Of a DNA stretch of 7,547 nucleotides, positions 1 through 6,079 are shown one piece after another (position 1 is the first letter of the stretch; every line of letters begins with the position of its first letter). A program made the translations under genes and the position numbers. A model generated the notes under the pieces. That model made no database searches. It worked only from the letters and a program-made list of their open reading frames with translations, and had not been told where the DNA came from. Source of the stretch: Bacteroidota bacterium (lineage in GTDB: Bacteria > Bacteroidota > Bacteroidia > Bacteroidales > B39-G9); contig JAUVJB010000145.1 in NCBI GenBank assembly GCA_030592465.1, positions 1 through 7,547 of the forward strand, given 5' to 3'.

Positions 1-404
1 CAGGAGATACAATTTCAGAAACACAAATTGATATTTCCGGACTTGAACATAATACCGAATATTTTTGGCGGGTAAGAGCTGTTAATGCTTCTACTCAATC
101 TGATTGGTCGGGTGTTTGGAGCTTTATAACAAAAAACATTGACAATATTAATGATTATAGCAATAATATTTTGATTAGCGTTTATCCAAATCCAAATAAT
201 GGAAATTTCAAATTTCAAATTTCTGATTTTAAAAATGCTTATAATATAAAAATTTTTGATTTATTCGGGAAATCTGTTTACCAGCAAAACAATTGCACAA
301 AACAATTATTAACAATTAATTTAAACAACATTGATAAAGGAATATATTTGATAAAAATTATTTTATCAGATAAAACATATAACAAAAAAATTATTATTCA
401 ATAA
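1..404 (+). CDS. Secreted protein C-terminus (fragment): fibronectin III-like end plus T9SS type A sorting domain
   Basis: This is the 3' end of a gene that begins before the window; the frame is open from base 3 and stops with TAA at 402-404, giving 133 visible residues. Residues 1-45 look like the last strands of a fibronectin type III domain, with the pattern TEYFWRVRAVNAS then WSGVWSFIT. After a short Asn-rich linker comes a tail of about 77 residues with the signature of the type IX secretion system type A sorting domain: VYPNPNNGNF, then IFDLFGKSVY, then DKGIYLIKI, ending in a Lys-rich KKIIIQ. In this family the tail directs export across the outer membrane and is then removed, leaving the protein surface-bound or released. 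The cargo function lies upstream and cannot be read here. A TTG at 171 is in frame but is not a real start, because homology-like sequence continues upstream of it. No usual intrinsic terminator follows; a hairpin-bearing repeat element begins 7 bp after the stop. Confidence 0.9.
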   Translation, partial: GDTISETQIDISGLEHNTEYFWRVRAVNASTQSDWSGVWSFITKNIDNINDYSNNILISVYPNPNNGNFKFQISDFKNAYNIKIFDLFGKSVYQQNNCTKQLLTINLNNIDKGIYLIKIILSDKTYNKKIIIQ

Positions 405-468
405 TTAAAATATGAGACTACTCCGAAAAGTCAAATAAAAAAAATGCTACTAAAAACACTAATTCCTG

Positions 469-508
469 TTTGCGACTGTCTGTGCGGGCTCGCACAGACA
501 GTCGTAAA
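469..508. repeat. Long perfect-stem hairpin inside the small MITE-like element
   Basis: Arms 473-486 and 491-504 are exact inverted complements (14 bp, GC-rich, CGACTGTCTGTGCG on the left) around the 4-base loop GGCT. The stem extends outward through one G-T and three T-A pairs to 469-508. It is followed by TAAAGGG and not by a T-run, so it is not a standard intrinsic terminator. Its place between convergent genes could still let it limit read-through or protect 3' ends from both sides; that role is inference. Confidence 0.75.
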
Positions 509-535
509 GGGATTATATCCAGCACCTTAACCTTG

Positions 536-543
536 TATCTTTG
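536..543 (+). promoter_or_regulatory. Possible -7 element (TATCTTTG) in the MITE-like element
   Basis: TATCTTTG fits the Bacteroidota -7 consensus TAnnTTTG, and the following TGGCAAA resembles sequence often seen after such boxes. No TTTG-like -33 element lies 19-21 bases upstream. If active, it would drive transcription out of the right end of the element and antisense to the 3' end of the gene at 597-2942. Confidence 0.25.
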
Positions 544-596
544 TGGCAAAAAAAGATTTTTCGGAGTGGACTCATAAATATATATTATAAATCTTA

Positions 597-2942
597 CTAA
601 AACAGAACAGACAAACTCAATTTATATACTAAATTCTTGTTAAAATCATTATCTGCATAAGCGCCATAATGATAAAAAACACCGGCACCCATTCCAATAT
701 AAGCAAAATTAACATAGTTAACTTTTACTATATTGTTGATAATAACACCGGTTTCAAAGTATCCTTTTTTAAAAGTCTTGAATGAATAGTTAAACGGAGC
801 TGACAACTTTCCATATCCTACAGATTGAGTTAGACTAAAAATTGGTTCTGAAATTTTACTATAAAATACCGGCTTAATAAAATGATGCCTGAAATGAAGA
901 ACAACCGATTCTGATTGAATGAATTCATACGGAAATATTGTTTGAAAATTGTTTTTAACATAAATCGGCATATCATTTATCAATGCCCCGTAACCGGAAA
1001 TCAGCTTGTAATATGGTATGTTTGTTTTAGCAAAAATCTTACTGATTGACAAGTGAAAATTCTCTCTCCCTAACCTTTCAATAAATAAACCATAGTCAAT
1101 TGTAATATTTAATCTGTCATAATTATAATCCCCGTTTATCCATTTAATGCCTTTAAAATAATTGATAAAAAAAACAGGGTATTTATATGTGGCATTATCG
1201 TAATCAAAAAACTTTTGCTTTGTTGAATTAAAATTAATTCTTGCAGATAAAAACACTTCAGTAAAATTTGAAGTATTAAAATCAAAAAAATTATCTTTCA
1301 CCTTTTCTTTTCTCAATCCTGAGGTAACAGATATGTGCTTAAAATCTTTTTGAACAGACAAATTATATCGTTCCATCTCATTTAGACTGTCTTTTACTAA
1401 ATCTTGCAATATATTAATTTTATGATATTGTCCGCTTATTACTCCTGTTTCGAGAAGGTCTTTCTTATAACTAATAATTAATTTTGTTTTCTTGTTTGGT
1501 AAATTAACCTGAATACGGCTGCCGTATTTTATTTTTTTATCTCTAAAACCATAAGCACCATATCCTCCAATAATAACATGGCGAAAAACTTTTTCGTTTG
1601 TATATACGCCTATCCCAATTCTCGTATGCTCTTGCTGATTAAAGCTCGTTTCAGAAATATCAAAGTCGGCAATTTTAAAAGGAATCTTATATTCGCTAAT
1701 TTTTTTAAAAAAATTTAATTTGCCATCAAAATTTTTTGCCTCACCAATACTATCCATCCATTGATAAGTAGCCATTTCTTTTTTCGTTAATTTAGAGAAA
1801 CGAATACTGTCAATTGGAATTTTATTTATTTCTTCAACTTTATTATTTAATCTTTCTTTCGAAAAATCATAATTATATACCTGCGAATAACTATTAAATC
1901 TAATACCCAATTTTTTGTTGGGATATTTTTTAAAAACAAGTCCGTAATTTAATTGTTGCGGTAAATAATGATTACTCACTTTGTGATATTTCTGCTCTAT
2001 ATTAAATACAACCAAATCTTCAATTGCAGGTTTTGCCGTTACATCAACAATAGCATAACTTTCTGCTGAAATATAAAGCACTCCTTTTAAAAGAGACTTA
2101 TTCACAGAACGTGGAACGTATTCAATAACATAAAGAGAATCCTCGTCAATTAACAAGGTGTCTTTCATGTGATAATAATAATTCGCAATTCCTGCTCTGC
2201 TTATTGGATTTATATAATTATTTTCATACAGTCTGATTAACGGATGATAGAAATGAAATGGTTGTATTATTTGTGTAGAAATATCATCTAAATTAGGATT
2301 TTTAAATCCTGATATTCTGTAAGAAATTAAAGCTTCGTTTTCCTGTACACCATATTTATATTTTTTTTCAGAAATTTTTTCAGCTATAAATAGATTGTGC
2401 TTTTCTTGTTTTTTTTCAATTTTTTGTAAAAGAGAATCTGAAATATATTCCCTATTTGGCTCAATGTTAACAATTGTTTTATTATAAACAGTACATGAAA
2501 ATTCATCAATGGCTGCCGGTGAATTAATCTTTTTATTAGATATAACTTTTTTAATAACTTTCAACGCGATATTGTCTGGCGGTAAAACAATAATTTCTTT
2601 TAGCTTGTAATTTGTCGGATTAAGTTTGATAACATATTTATTGTTTTTTGATTTTTTTAAAACTGTTTTCTTTTCAAAATATCCCAATGATTTAAAGATG
2701 ATTGTATCTTTAAAAATATTAGGGTATTGCTCTCTATTAATCAATATTTTACCATGAATATCAGCAACAAATCCTCTTAAGTTATTGTTTTTTAATTGAG
2801 CTGTGGCAAATGGAACCGTCGCCTTGGTTATCTTATCAATAACGAATAATGAATAATCTTTATTTACCTGTGAAAATGAAAAACTACTTACCAACAATAA
2901 GTATATCAATATAAAAAAATGCTTATATGAAAAATTCTTCAT
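597..2942 (-). CDS. DUF5686 / carboxypeptidase-like regulatory domain outer-membrane protein
   Basis: The product has 781 residues. Residues 1-25 form a Sec signal peptide: Lys residues, the hydrophobic stretch FFILIYLLLVSSF, then SFSQ as the likely cleavage region. Residues ~28-110 look like the carboxypeptidase-D regulatory-like beta-sandwich that starts many Bacteroidota outer-membrane proteins (ATVPFATAQLKN, GFVADIHGKI, FKSLGYFEK). From about residue 115 the sequence resembles the DUF5686 family, with KVIKKVISNKKINSP followed by an FSCTVYNK motif. The C-terminal half has alternating aromatic and polar strands and ends LVYKLSLSVLF, a terminal Phe as expected of an outer-membrane beta-barrel recognised by the BAM complex. 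The biochemical role of the family is not known to me; structural or transport functions are guesses. The ATG at 2940-2942 is supported by the signal peptide right behind it. It is transcribed alone, divergent from metK and convergent with the gene ending at 404. Confidence 0.85.
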   Translation of the reverse strand: MKNFSYKHFFILIYLLLVSSFSFSQVNKDYSLFVIDKITKATVPFATAQLKNNNLRGFVADIHGKILINREQYPNIFKDTIIFKSLGYFEKKTVLKKSKNNKYVIKLNPTNYKLKEIIVLPPDNIALKVIKKVISNKKINSPAAIDEFSCTVYNKTIVNIEPNREYISDSLLQKIEKKQEKHNLFIAEKISEKKYKYGVQENEALISYRISGFKNPNLDDISTQIIQPFHFYHPLIRLYENNYINPISRAGIANYYYHMKDTLLIDEDSLYVIEYVPRSVNKSLLKGVLYISAESYAIVDVTAKPAIEDLVVFNIEQKYHKVSNHYLPQQLNYGLVFKKYPNKKLGIRFNSYSQVYNYDFSKERLNNKVEEINKIPIDSIRFSKLTKKEMATYQWMDSIGEAKNFDGKLNFFKKISEYKIPFKIADFDISETSFNQQEHTRIGIGVYTNEKVFRHVIIGGYGAYGFRDKKIKYGSRIQVNLPNKKTKLIISYKKDLLETGVISGQYHKINILQDLVKDSLNEMERYNLSVQKDFKHISVTSGLRKEKVKDNFFDFNTSNFTEVFLSARINFNSTKQKFFDYDNATYKYPVFFINYFKGIKWINGDYNYDRLNITIDYGLFIERLGRENFHLSISKIFAKTNIPYYKLISGYGALINDMPIYVKNNFQTIFPYEFIQSESVVLHFRHHFIKPVFYSKISEPIFSLTQSVGYGKLSAPFNYSFKTFKKGYFETGVIINNIVKVNYVNFAYIGMGAGVFYHYGAYADNDFNKNLVYKLSLSVLF

Positions 2943-2980
2943 AACTGTCTTGTAGAGTTAATTAACCTGTATTAATTTCC

Positions 2981-2988
2981 CAAAAGTA
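2981..2988 (-). promoter_or_regulatory. Putative -7 box for the DUF5686 gene
   Basis: Read on the minus strand these bases are TACTTTTG, an exact match to TAnnTTTG, 38 bp upstream of the ATG. That would give a leader of about 30 nt. No good TTTG -33 box is visible at the expected distance, so the promoter is probably weak or activator-dependent. Confidence 0.5.
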
Positions 2989-3048
2989 AAAAAAATATTA
3001 CGTTCTAAATTAAAAACATAATATTTAAAATTTTTTTTATTGTTATTA

Positions 3049-3080
3049 TTTGTAATAATTCTAAATAATTAATATATTTG
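3049..3080 (+). promoter_or_regulatory. metK promoter (Bacteroidota type, TTTG-N20-TATATTTG)
   Basis: The -33 element TTTG at 3049-3052 is separated by 20 bases from the -7 element TATATTTG at 3073-3080. This matches the consensus TTTG-N19-21-TAnnTTTG. The predicted start of transcription is near 3085-3088, just ahead of the riboswitch stem P1, and leaves a leader of about 120 nt before the metK ATG. Confidence 0.7.
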
Positions 3081-3093
3081 TGCCATTAAAAAA

Positions 3094-3142
3094 GTGGAAA
3101 GATTTGATTGATTGCAACCACAGAAAAAAAATGCTAAAACAA
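3094..3142 (+). ncRNA. SAM-II riboswitch (metK leader)
   Basis: The sequence can be folded into the SAM-II H-type pseudoknot. Stem P1 is GTGG (3094-3097) with CCAC (3118-3121). The loop carries GATTT (3101-3105) and ATTGCAA (3111-3117), which match the conserved GAUUU and AUUGCAA of the known SAM-II aptamer as I remember it. The 3' strand ATGCTAAAA (3131-3139) corresponds to the conserved UGUAGCUAAAAA/UGCUAAAA segment. Pseudoknot pairs are GCA (3114-3116) with TGC (3132-3134) and TTG (3108-3110) with CAA (3140-3142), with a T-T pair next to the first helix. It lies between a strong promoter and the SAM synthetase gene, exactly where SAM feedback is expected. Unlike classic cases it does not mask a Shine-Dalgarno next to the gene: metK starts 67 nt later. 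The class assignment comes from motif recall and hand folding. Confidence 0.82.
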
Positions 3143-3196
3143 CATTTTTCTCTTCAATCTTCACATCCTCCTCATAATAATAATACTAACATTTAA
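3131..3196 (+). CDS. Possible 21-residue upstream ORF overlapping the riboswitch
   Basis: ATG at 3131 opens 21 codons ending in TAA at 3194-3196, 13 bp before the metK ATG and in another frame. The peptide begins MLKQHFSLQSSHPPH and ends NNNTNI. Its start codon is part of the conserved 3' strand of the SAM-II pseudoknot, where U3132 and G3133 pair with A3116 and C3115. No Shine-Dalgarno is present, which is common in this phylum. The peptide has no Met run and is not a recognised family. It could be a chance ORF, since the AUG is also explained by riboswitch conservation. Confidence 0.3.
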   Translation: MLKQHFSLQSSHPPHNNNTNI

Positions 3197-3209
3197 AAAA
3201 TTAATTTTT

Positions 3210-4514
3210 ATGGGATATTTATTTACATCAGAATCTGTTTCAGAAGGTCATCCTGATAAAGTAGCAGATCAAATATCTGATGCTCTTTTAGACGAATTTT
3301 TACGCCATGACCCGGAATCAAAAGTTGCTTGCGAAACACTTGTTACTACAGGCTTGGTTTTTTTAGGCGGTGAAGTTAAAACAACTGCTTATGTTGATGT
3401 TCAAAAAATTGCTCGTCAAGTAATTAAAGAAATTGGCTACACAAAAGCAGATTATAAATTTGACAGTGAATCTTGTGCTGTAATATCATCAATACATGAG
3501 CAATCACCGGATATAAATCAAGGTGTGGTTCGTGAAAAAGAAGAAAACCAAGGTGCCGGCGACCAAGGAATGATGTTTGGTTATGCTTGTAAAGAAACAG
3601 ATTTTTATTTGCCTTTACCTATTGAGTTGGCTCATATCGTTTTAGAAGAATTATCAAATATTAGAAGAGAAGGTAAAGTAATGAAATATCTTCGCCCTGA
3701 TTCTAAATCTCAAATTACTATTGAATACGATAATAACAACATACCAAAAAAAATTGATACTGTTGTTGTATCAACACAACACGATGATTTTATTAAACCT
3801 GTTGACGATTCCACAAAAGCACAATTAGAGGCTGATAAAAAAATGCAGGAAACAATAACATCAGATATTGAAAAATATTTAATCCCCCGCGTTAAAAAAC
3901 ATGTGCCTTCAAGAGTGGAAAAACTATTTAACCAAAATTTCAGATTATTGGTAAATCCAACGGGAAAATTTGTTATTGGAGGTCCTCACGGTGATACCGG
4001 TTTAACGGGACGAAAAATTATTGTAGATACTTATGGTGGTAAAGGAGCTCACGGTGGTGGTGCTTTTTCAGGAAAAGATTCTTCAAAAGTTGACCGTTCG
4101 GGTGCTTATGCAGCTCGCCATATTGCCAAAAACCTTGTTGCAGCCGGTGTTGCTGACGAAATTCTTGTACAAATTGCTTATGCTATTGGCGTTGCAGAAC
4201 CTGTTGGTGTTTATGTAAATACTTATGGAACTGCAAAAGTTAAAAACGGAAACAATGAAATAATGACTGATGGTGAAATTGCAGAAAAAATTAATAATAT
4301 TTTCGATTTAAGACCAAATGCTATTGTTAAACGGTTTGGTTTAAAAAATCCTATTTTCTTAGCAACAGCTACTTGGGGACATGTAGGAAGAACAAATTAT
4401 AAAAAAGAAGTTACTGTTTTCGAAAATGGGAAAGAAATAAAAAAAGAAGTTGAGTTCTTTGCCTGGGAAAAATTAGATTATATCGATAAAATAAAAAAAG
4501 AATTTAATTTATAA
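3210..4514 (+). CDS. metK: S-adenosylmethionine synthetase (methionine adenosyltransferase)
   Basis: MetK makes SAM from methionine and ATP, releasing phosphate and pyrophosphate, as a cytoplasmic enzyme that works in oligomers. All signature blocks are present in the 434 residues: FTSESVSEGHPDK at the N-terminus with the GHPDK motif at 13-17 (catalytic His14, metal ligand Asp16); EVKTTAYVD at 55-63; QSPDINQGV at 98-106; the GAGDQGMMFGYA signature at 115-126; GGPHGDTGLTGRK at 257-269; and the Gly-rich phosphate loop GGGAFSGKD at 282-290. The length is at the long end of the bacterial range (about 380-430). The start is fixed by the conserved N-terminus lying directly after the ATG; an AT-rich stretch precedes it with no Shine-Dalgarno. 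The gene is monocistronic, with its own promoter, a predicted SAM-II riboswitch and a terminator 5 bp after the stop. Nothing suggests damage or transfer. Confidence 0.98.
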   Translation: MGYLFTSESVSEGHPDKVADQISDALLDEFLRHDPESKVACETLVTTGLVFLGGEVKTTAYVDVQKIARQVIKEIGYTKADYKFDSESCAVISSIHEQSPDINQGVVREKEENQGAGDQGMMFGYACKETDFYLPLPIELAHIVLEELSNIRREGKVMKYLRPDSKSQITIEYDNNNIPKKIDTVVVSTQHDDFIKPVDDSTKAQLEADKKMQETITSDIEKYLIPRVKKHVPSRVEKLFNQNFRLLVNPTGKFVIGGPHGDTGLTGRKIIVDTYGGKGAHGGGAFSGKDSSKVDRSGAYAARHIAKNLVAAGVADEILVQIAYAIGVAEPVGVYVNTYGTAKVKNGNNEIMTDGEIAEKINNIFDLRPNAIVKRFGLKNPIFLATATWGHVGRTNYKKEVTVFENGKEIKKEVEFFAWEKLDYIDKIKKEFNL

Positions 4515-4518
4515 TTTG

Positions 4519-4545
4519 AAAAGGAGCGTTTTTCGCTCCTTTTTT
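4519..4545 (+). terminator. Intrinsic terminator of metK
   Basis: A 10-bp perfect stem, AAAAGGAGCG (4519-4528) with CGCTCCTTTT (4534-4543), closes a TTTTT loop and runs into further T residues. It begins 5 bp after the metK stop. The A-run on the left side makes it partly usable in the other direction too, but no minus-strand gene lies to its right. Confidence 0.9.
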
Positions 4546-4653
4546 GTTTCTATTTTACTAACAACCTGAGTTCGATTATTAATTGACTAAAAACAAGTTA
4601 ATTAAATGCGTTCAGTAAATTTAGAATTTTCTAAAGGAAAATAATAAGATTAG

Positions 4654-4673
4654 CCCCCGATTTTAATCGGGGG
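4654..4673. repeat. GC-rich hairpin (CCCCCGAT / ATCGGGGG)
   Basis: An 8-bp perfect stem with loop TTTA stands out in AT-rich surroundings. It is symmetric, so it would fold in RNA or single-stranded DNA from either strand. There is no T-run long enough for a terminator. Confidence 0.7.
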
Positions 4674-4694
4674 TGTTGATAATTAACAAGATAA

Positions 4695-4743
4695 CCGCAG
4701 GACGCAGTCTTTATGATTGGAACATAAAATTATTTTCCTGCGG
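4695..4743. repeat. Two-part stem-loop inside the 332-bp element
   Basis: The outer stem is CCGCAGGA (4695-4702) with TCCTGCGG (4736-4743). The inner stem is TTTATG (4710-4715) with CATAAA (4723-4728) around a 7-base loop. They are separated by a symmetrical 7x7 internal loop. The nesting suggests a folded nucleic acid and not chance, but the inner stem is AT-rich and weak. Confidence 0.5.
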
Positions 4744-4917
4744 AATTGCAATACGTTTTCAAAAGGCTGTAAGAAAATCATTTCAAATTTAAGTTTTTCC
4801 TATTAGTTTTTGTAATGAAATGCATCTGTAATGAGTTTGACTTTTAAGTAATTAAATTTTCTAAGCACCTCTAATTAATAATCGAACTCAGGTTAATAAA
4901 TAATTTATATATTTTAA

Positions 4918-4925
4918 TACCTTTG
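4918..4925 (+). promoter_or_regulatory. -7 box of the gmd-fcl promoter
   Basis: TACCTTTG matches TAnnTTTG exactly and lies 29 bp before the gmd ATG, giving a leader of about 20-25 nt. No TTTG is found at the -33 position; the nearest equivalent is GTTA at 4892-4895, formed by the outer edge of the right inverted repeat of the 332-bp element. Insertion of that element may therefore have replaced the original -33 region. Confidence 0.6.
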
Positions 4926-4954
4926 TGAGAATATAAATTTATAGTTGCAAAATT

Positions 4955-6079
4955 ATGACATCAAAAAAGAAAGTAGCTTTAATCACAGGTGTAACCGGAC
5001 AAGACGGTGCATACCTCTCGGAATTCTTATTGAAAAAAGGATATATCGTACATGGTATAAAACGCAGAAGTTCTATGTTTAACACAGATAGAATAGACCA
5101 TTTATATCTCGACCCTCATGTTGAAAACAGAAATTTTATTCTGCATTACGGCGATTTAACAGACTCAACAAATCTTATTCGTATTATTCAAGAAATACAA
5201 CCTGACGAAATATATAATTTAGCGGCAATGAGCCATGTTTCTGTTTCATTCGAAACTCCTGAATATACAGCAAACGCTGATGGAATTGGCACTTTGAGAA
5301 TTTTAGATGCAATACGTTTATTAGGATTGAATAAAAAAACAAAGTTTTATCAAGCCTCAACATCAGAACTTTATGGATTAGTTCAAGAAATGCCGCAAAG
5401 CGAAAAAACCCCTTTTTACCCACGAAGTCCTTATGCTGTTGCTAAACTTTATGCTTACTGGATTACTGTTAACTACCGTGAAGCTTACGATATTTTTGCT
5501 TGCAATGGTATTCTTTTTAATCACGAGTCTCCTATAAGAGGCGAAACATTTGTAACTCGAAAAATCACTCGTGCTGCATCTCGAATTGCTCTGGGTTTAC
5601 AAGATAAATTTTATTTAGGTAACCTGTCTGCAAAACGGGACTGGGGACATGCAAAAGATTATATTGAAGCTATGTATCTCATGATGCAGCAGGATAAACC
5701 CGAAGATTATGTCATTGCAACCGGTGTTACTACTGAAGTTAGAGAATTTGTAAAATTTGCATTTGCCGAAATTGGTATAGAGCTTACTTTTAAAGGTGAA
5801 GGAATAAACGAAAAAGCATTTATTAAAGCTTGTAACAATCCAAAATATCAATTAAAAATTGGTAAAGAAGTTCTTTCTGTTGACTCTCATTATTTTAGAC
5901 CTACAGAAGTAAATATATTAAAAGGAGACCCTTCAAAAGCTAATAATCAATTAAATTGGCATCCAAAATATGACCTTAAGGCTCTTGTTAAAGATATGAT
6001 GGAAAGCGATTTAATATTAATGCAAAAAGAACGTTTTTTAAAAGACGGCGGGTATAAAATAAAAAATTATTATGAATAA
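4955..6079 (+). CDS. gmd: GDP-mannose 4,6-dehydratase
   Basis: This cytoplasmic NADP(H)-dependent enzyme of the extended short-chain dehydrogenase family converts GDP-D-mannose to GDP-4-keto-6-deoxy-D-mannose, the first step to GDP-L-fucose and related sugars. The 374 residues carry the Rossmann motif GVTGQDGAYL (12-21), RRSSMFNTDRIDHL (37-50), HYGDLTDS (64-71), YNLAAMSHV (87-95), and the active site ASTSELYG (134-141) plus YAVAK (160-164). Thr136, Glu138, Tyr160 and Lys164 line up with the known catalytic set of the E. coli enzyme with a constant offset of four. The substrate region FNHESPIRGETFVTRKIT and the RDWGHAKDY block (around residue 230) are intact. The length is typical of the family. 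The ATG at 4955 is supported by the Rossmann fold starting seven residues later. Its end overlaps fcl by 8 bp, so the two genes are translated as a pair. Confidence 0.97.
   Translation: MTSKKKVALITGVTGQDGAYLSEFLLKKGYIVHGIKRRSSMFNTDRIDHLYLDPHVENRNFILHYGDLTDSTNLIRIIQEIQPDEIYNLAAMSHVSVSFETPEYTANADGIGTLRILDAIRLLGLNKKTKFYQASTSELYGLVQEMPQSEKTPFYPRSPYAVAKLYAYWITVNYREAYDIFACNGILFNHESPIRGETFVTRKITRAASRIALGLQDKFYLGNLSAKRDWGHAKDYIEAMYLMMQQDKPEDYVIATGVTTEVREFVKFAFAEIGIELTFKGEGINEKAFIKACNNPKYQLKIGKEVLSVDSHYFRPTEVNILKGDPSKANNQLNWHPKYDLKALVKDMMESDLILMQKERFLKDGGYKIKNYYE

Larger units (their letters stand above)
412..575. mobile_element. MITE-like element with imperfect 21-bp terminal inverted repeats
   Basis: Positions 412-432 and 555-575 are inverted repeats matching at 18 of 21 positions; both ends read ATGAG inward, followed by ACTCCGAAAA. 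The element is flanked by AAAT on both sides (408-411 and 576-579), a possible 4-bp target duplication. If the ends are instead TGAG/CTCA (413-574), the flanks are TA/TA (411-412 and 575-576), as in TA-targeting transposons. It holds no credible ORF and has a strong hairpin in the middle. Small size, terminal repeats, flanking duplication and lack of a gene fit a non-autonomous transposon mobilised by a transposase elsewhere. I do not assign a family. It sits between two convergent genes. Confidence 0.6.
4563..4894. mobile_element. 332-bp non-coding element with perfect 22-bp terminal inverted repeats
   Basis: Positions 4563-4584 and 4873-4894 are exact inverted complements over 22 bp, beginning AACCTGAGTTCG at the left end. 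The interior has no credible ORF on either strand. The minus-strand reading from an ATG near 4822 breaks after 15 codons. Inside are a small palindrome at 4621-4634, a GC-rich hairpin at 4654-4673 and a larger stem at 4695-4743. No clear target-site duplication is seen (left flank ACTAAC, right flank AATAAA). The perfect ends suggest a MITE or an internally deleted insertion sequence that moved fairly recently; I cannot name the family. It fills most of the gap between the metK terminator and the gmd promoter. Confidence 0.65.

Noticed and set aside
15..218. Minus-strand 67-codon ORF at the left edge
   Set aside because: It is opposite the clear fibronectin/T9SS sorting domain reading frame and has low-complexity AT-rich composition.
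469..508. Standard intrinsic terminator
   Set aside because: The stem is strong but neither side is followed by the T-run needed, so it is listed as a hairpin repeat only.
3081..3209. SAM-I or SAM-IV type riboswitch
   Set aside because: There is no four-way junction or GA-rich kink-turn pattern; the compact pseudoknot with ATTGCAA and TGCTAAAA fits SAM-II.
4033..4218. 61-codon ORF inside metK
   Set aside because: It lies in another frame of a strongly conserved gene, has no family resemblance and no promoter; it is a shadow of metK codon usage.
4563..4894. Transposase gene remnant on the minus strand
   Set aside because: The reading from the ATG near 4822 stops after 15 codons and the continuation in the same frame shows no transposase motif such as DDE spacing; too little remains to support a pseudogene.
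4515..4954. tRNA gene in the long gap after metK
   Set aside because: No TTCRA loop with acceptor and anticodon stems could be folded; the GTTCGA-like text is part of the 22-bp terminal repeat.
5184..5851. Two minus-strand ORFs of 79 and 78 codons inside gmd
   Set aside because: Both are antisense to conserved gmd motifs and have no recognisable features or start context.
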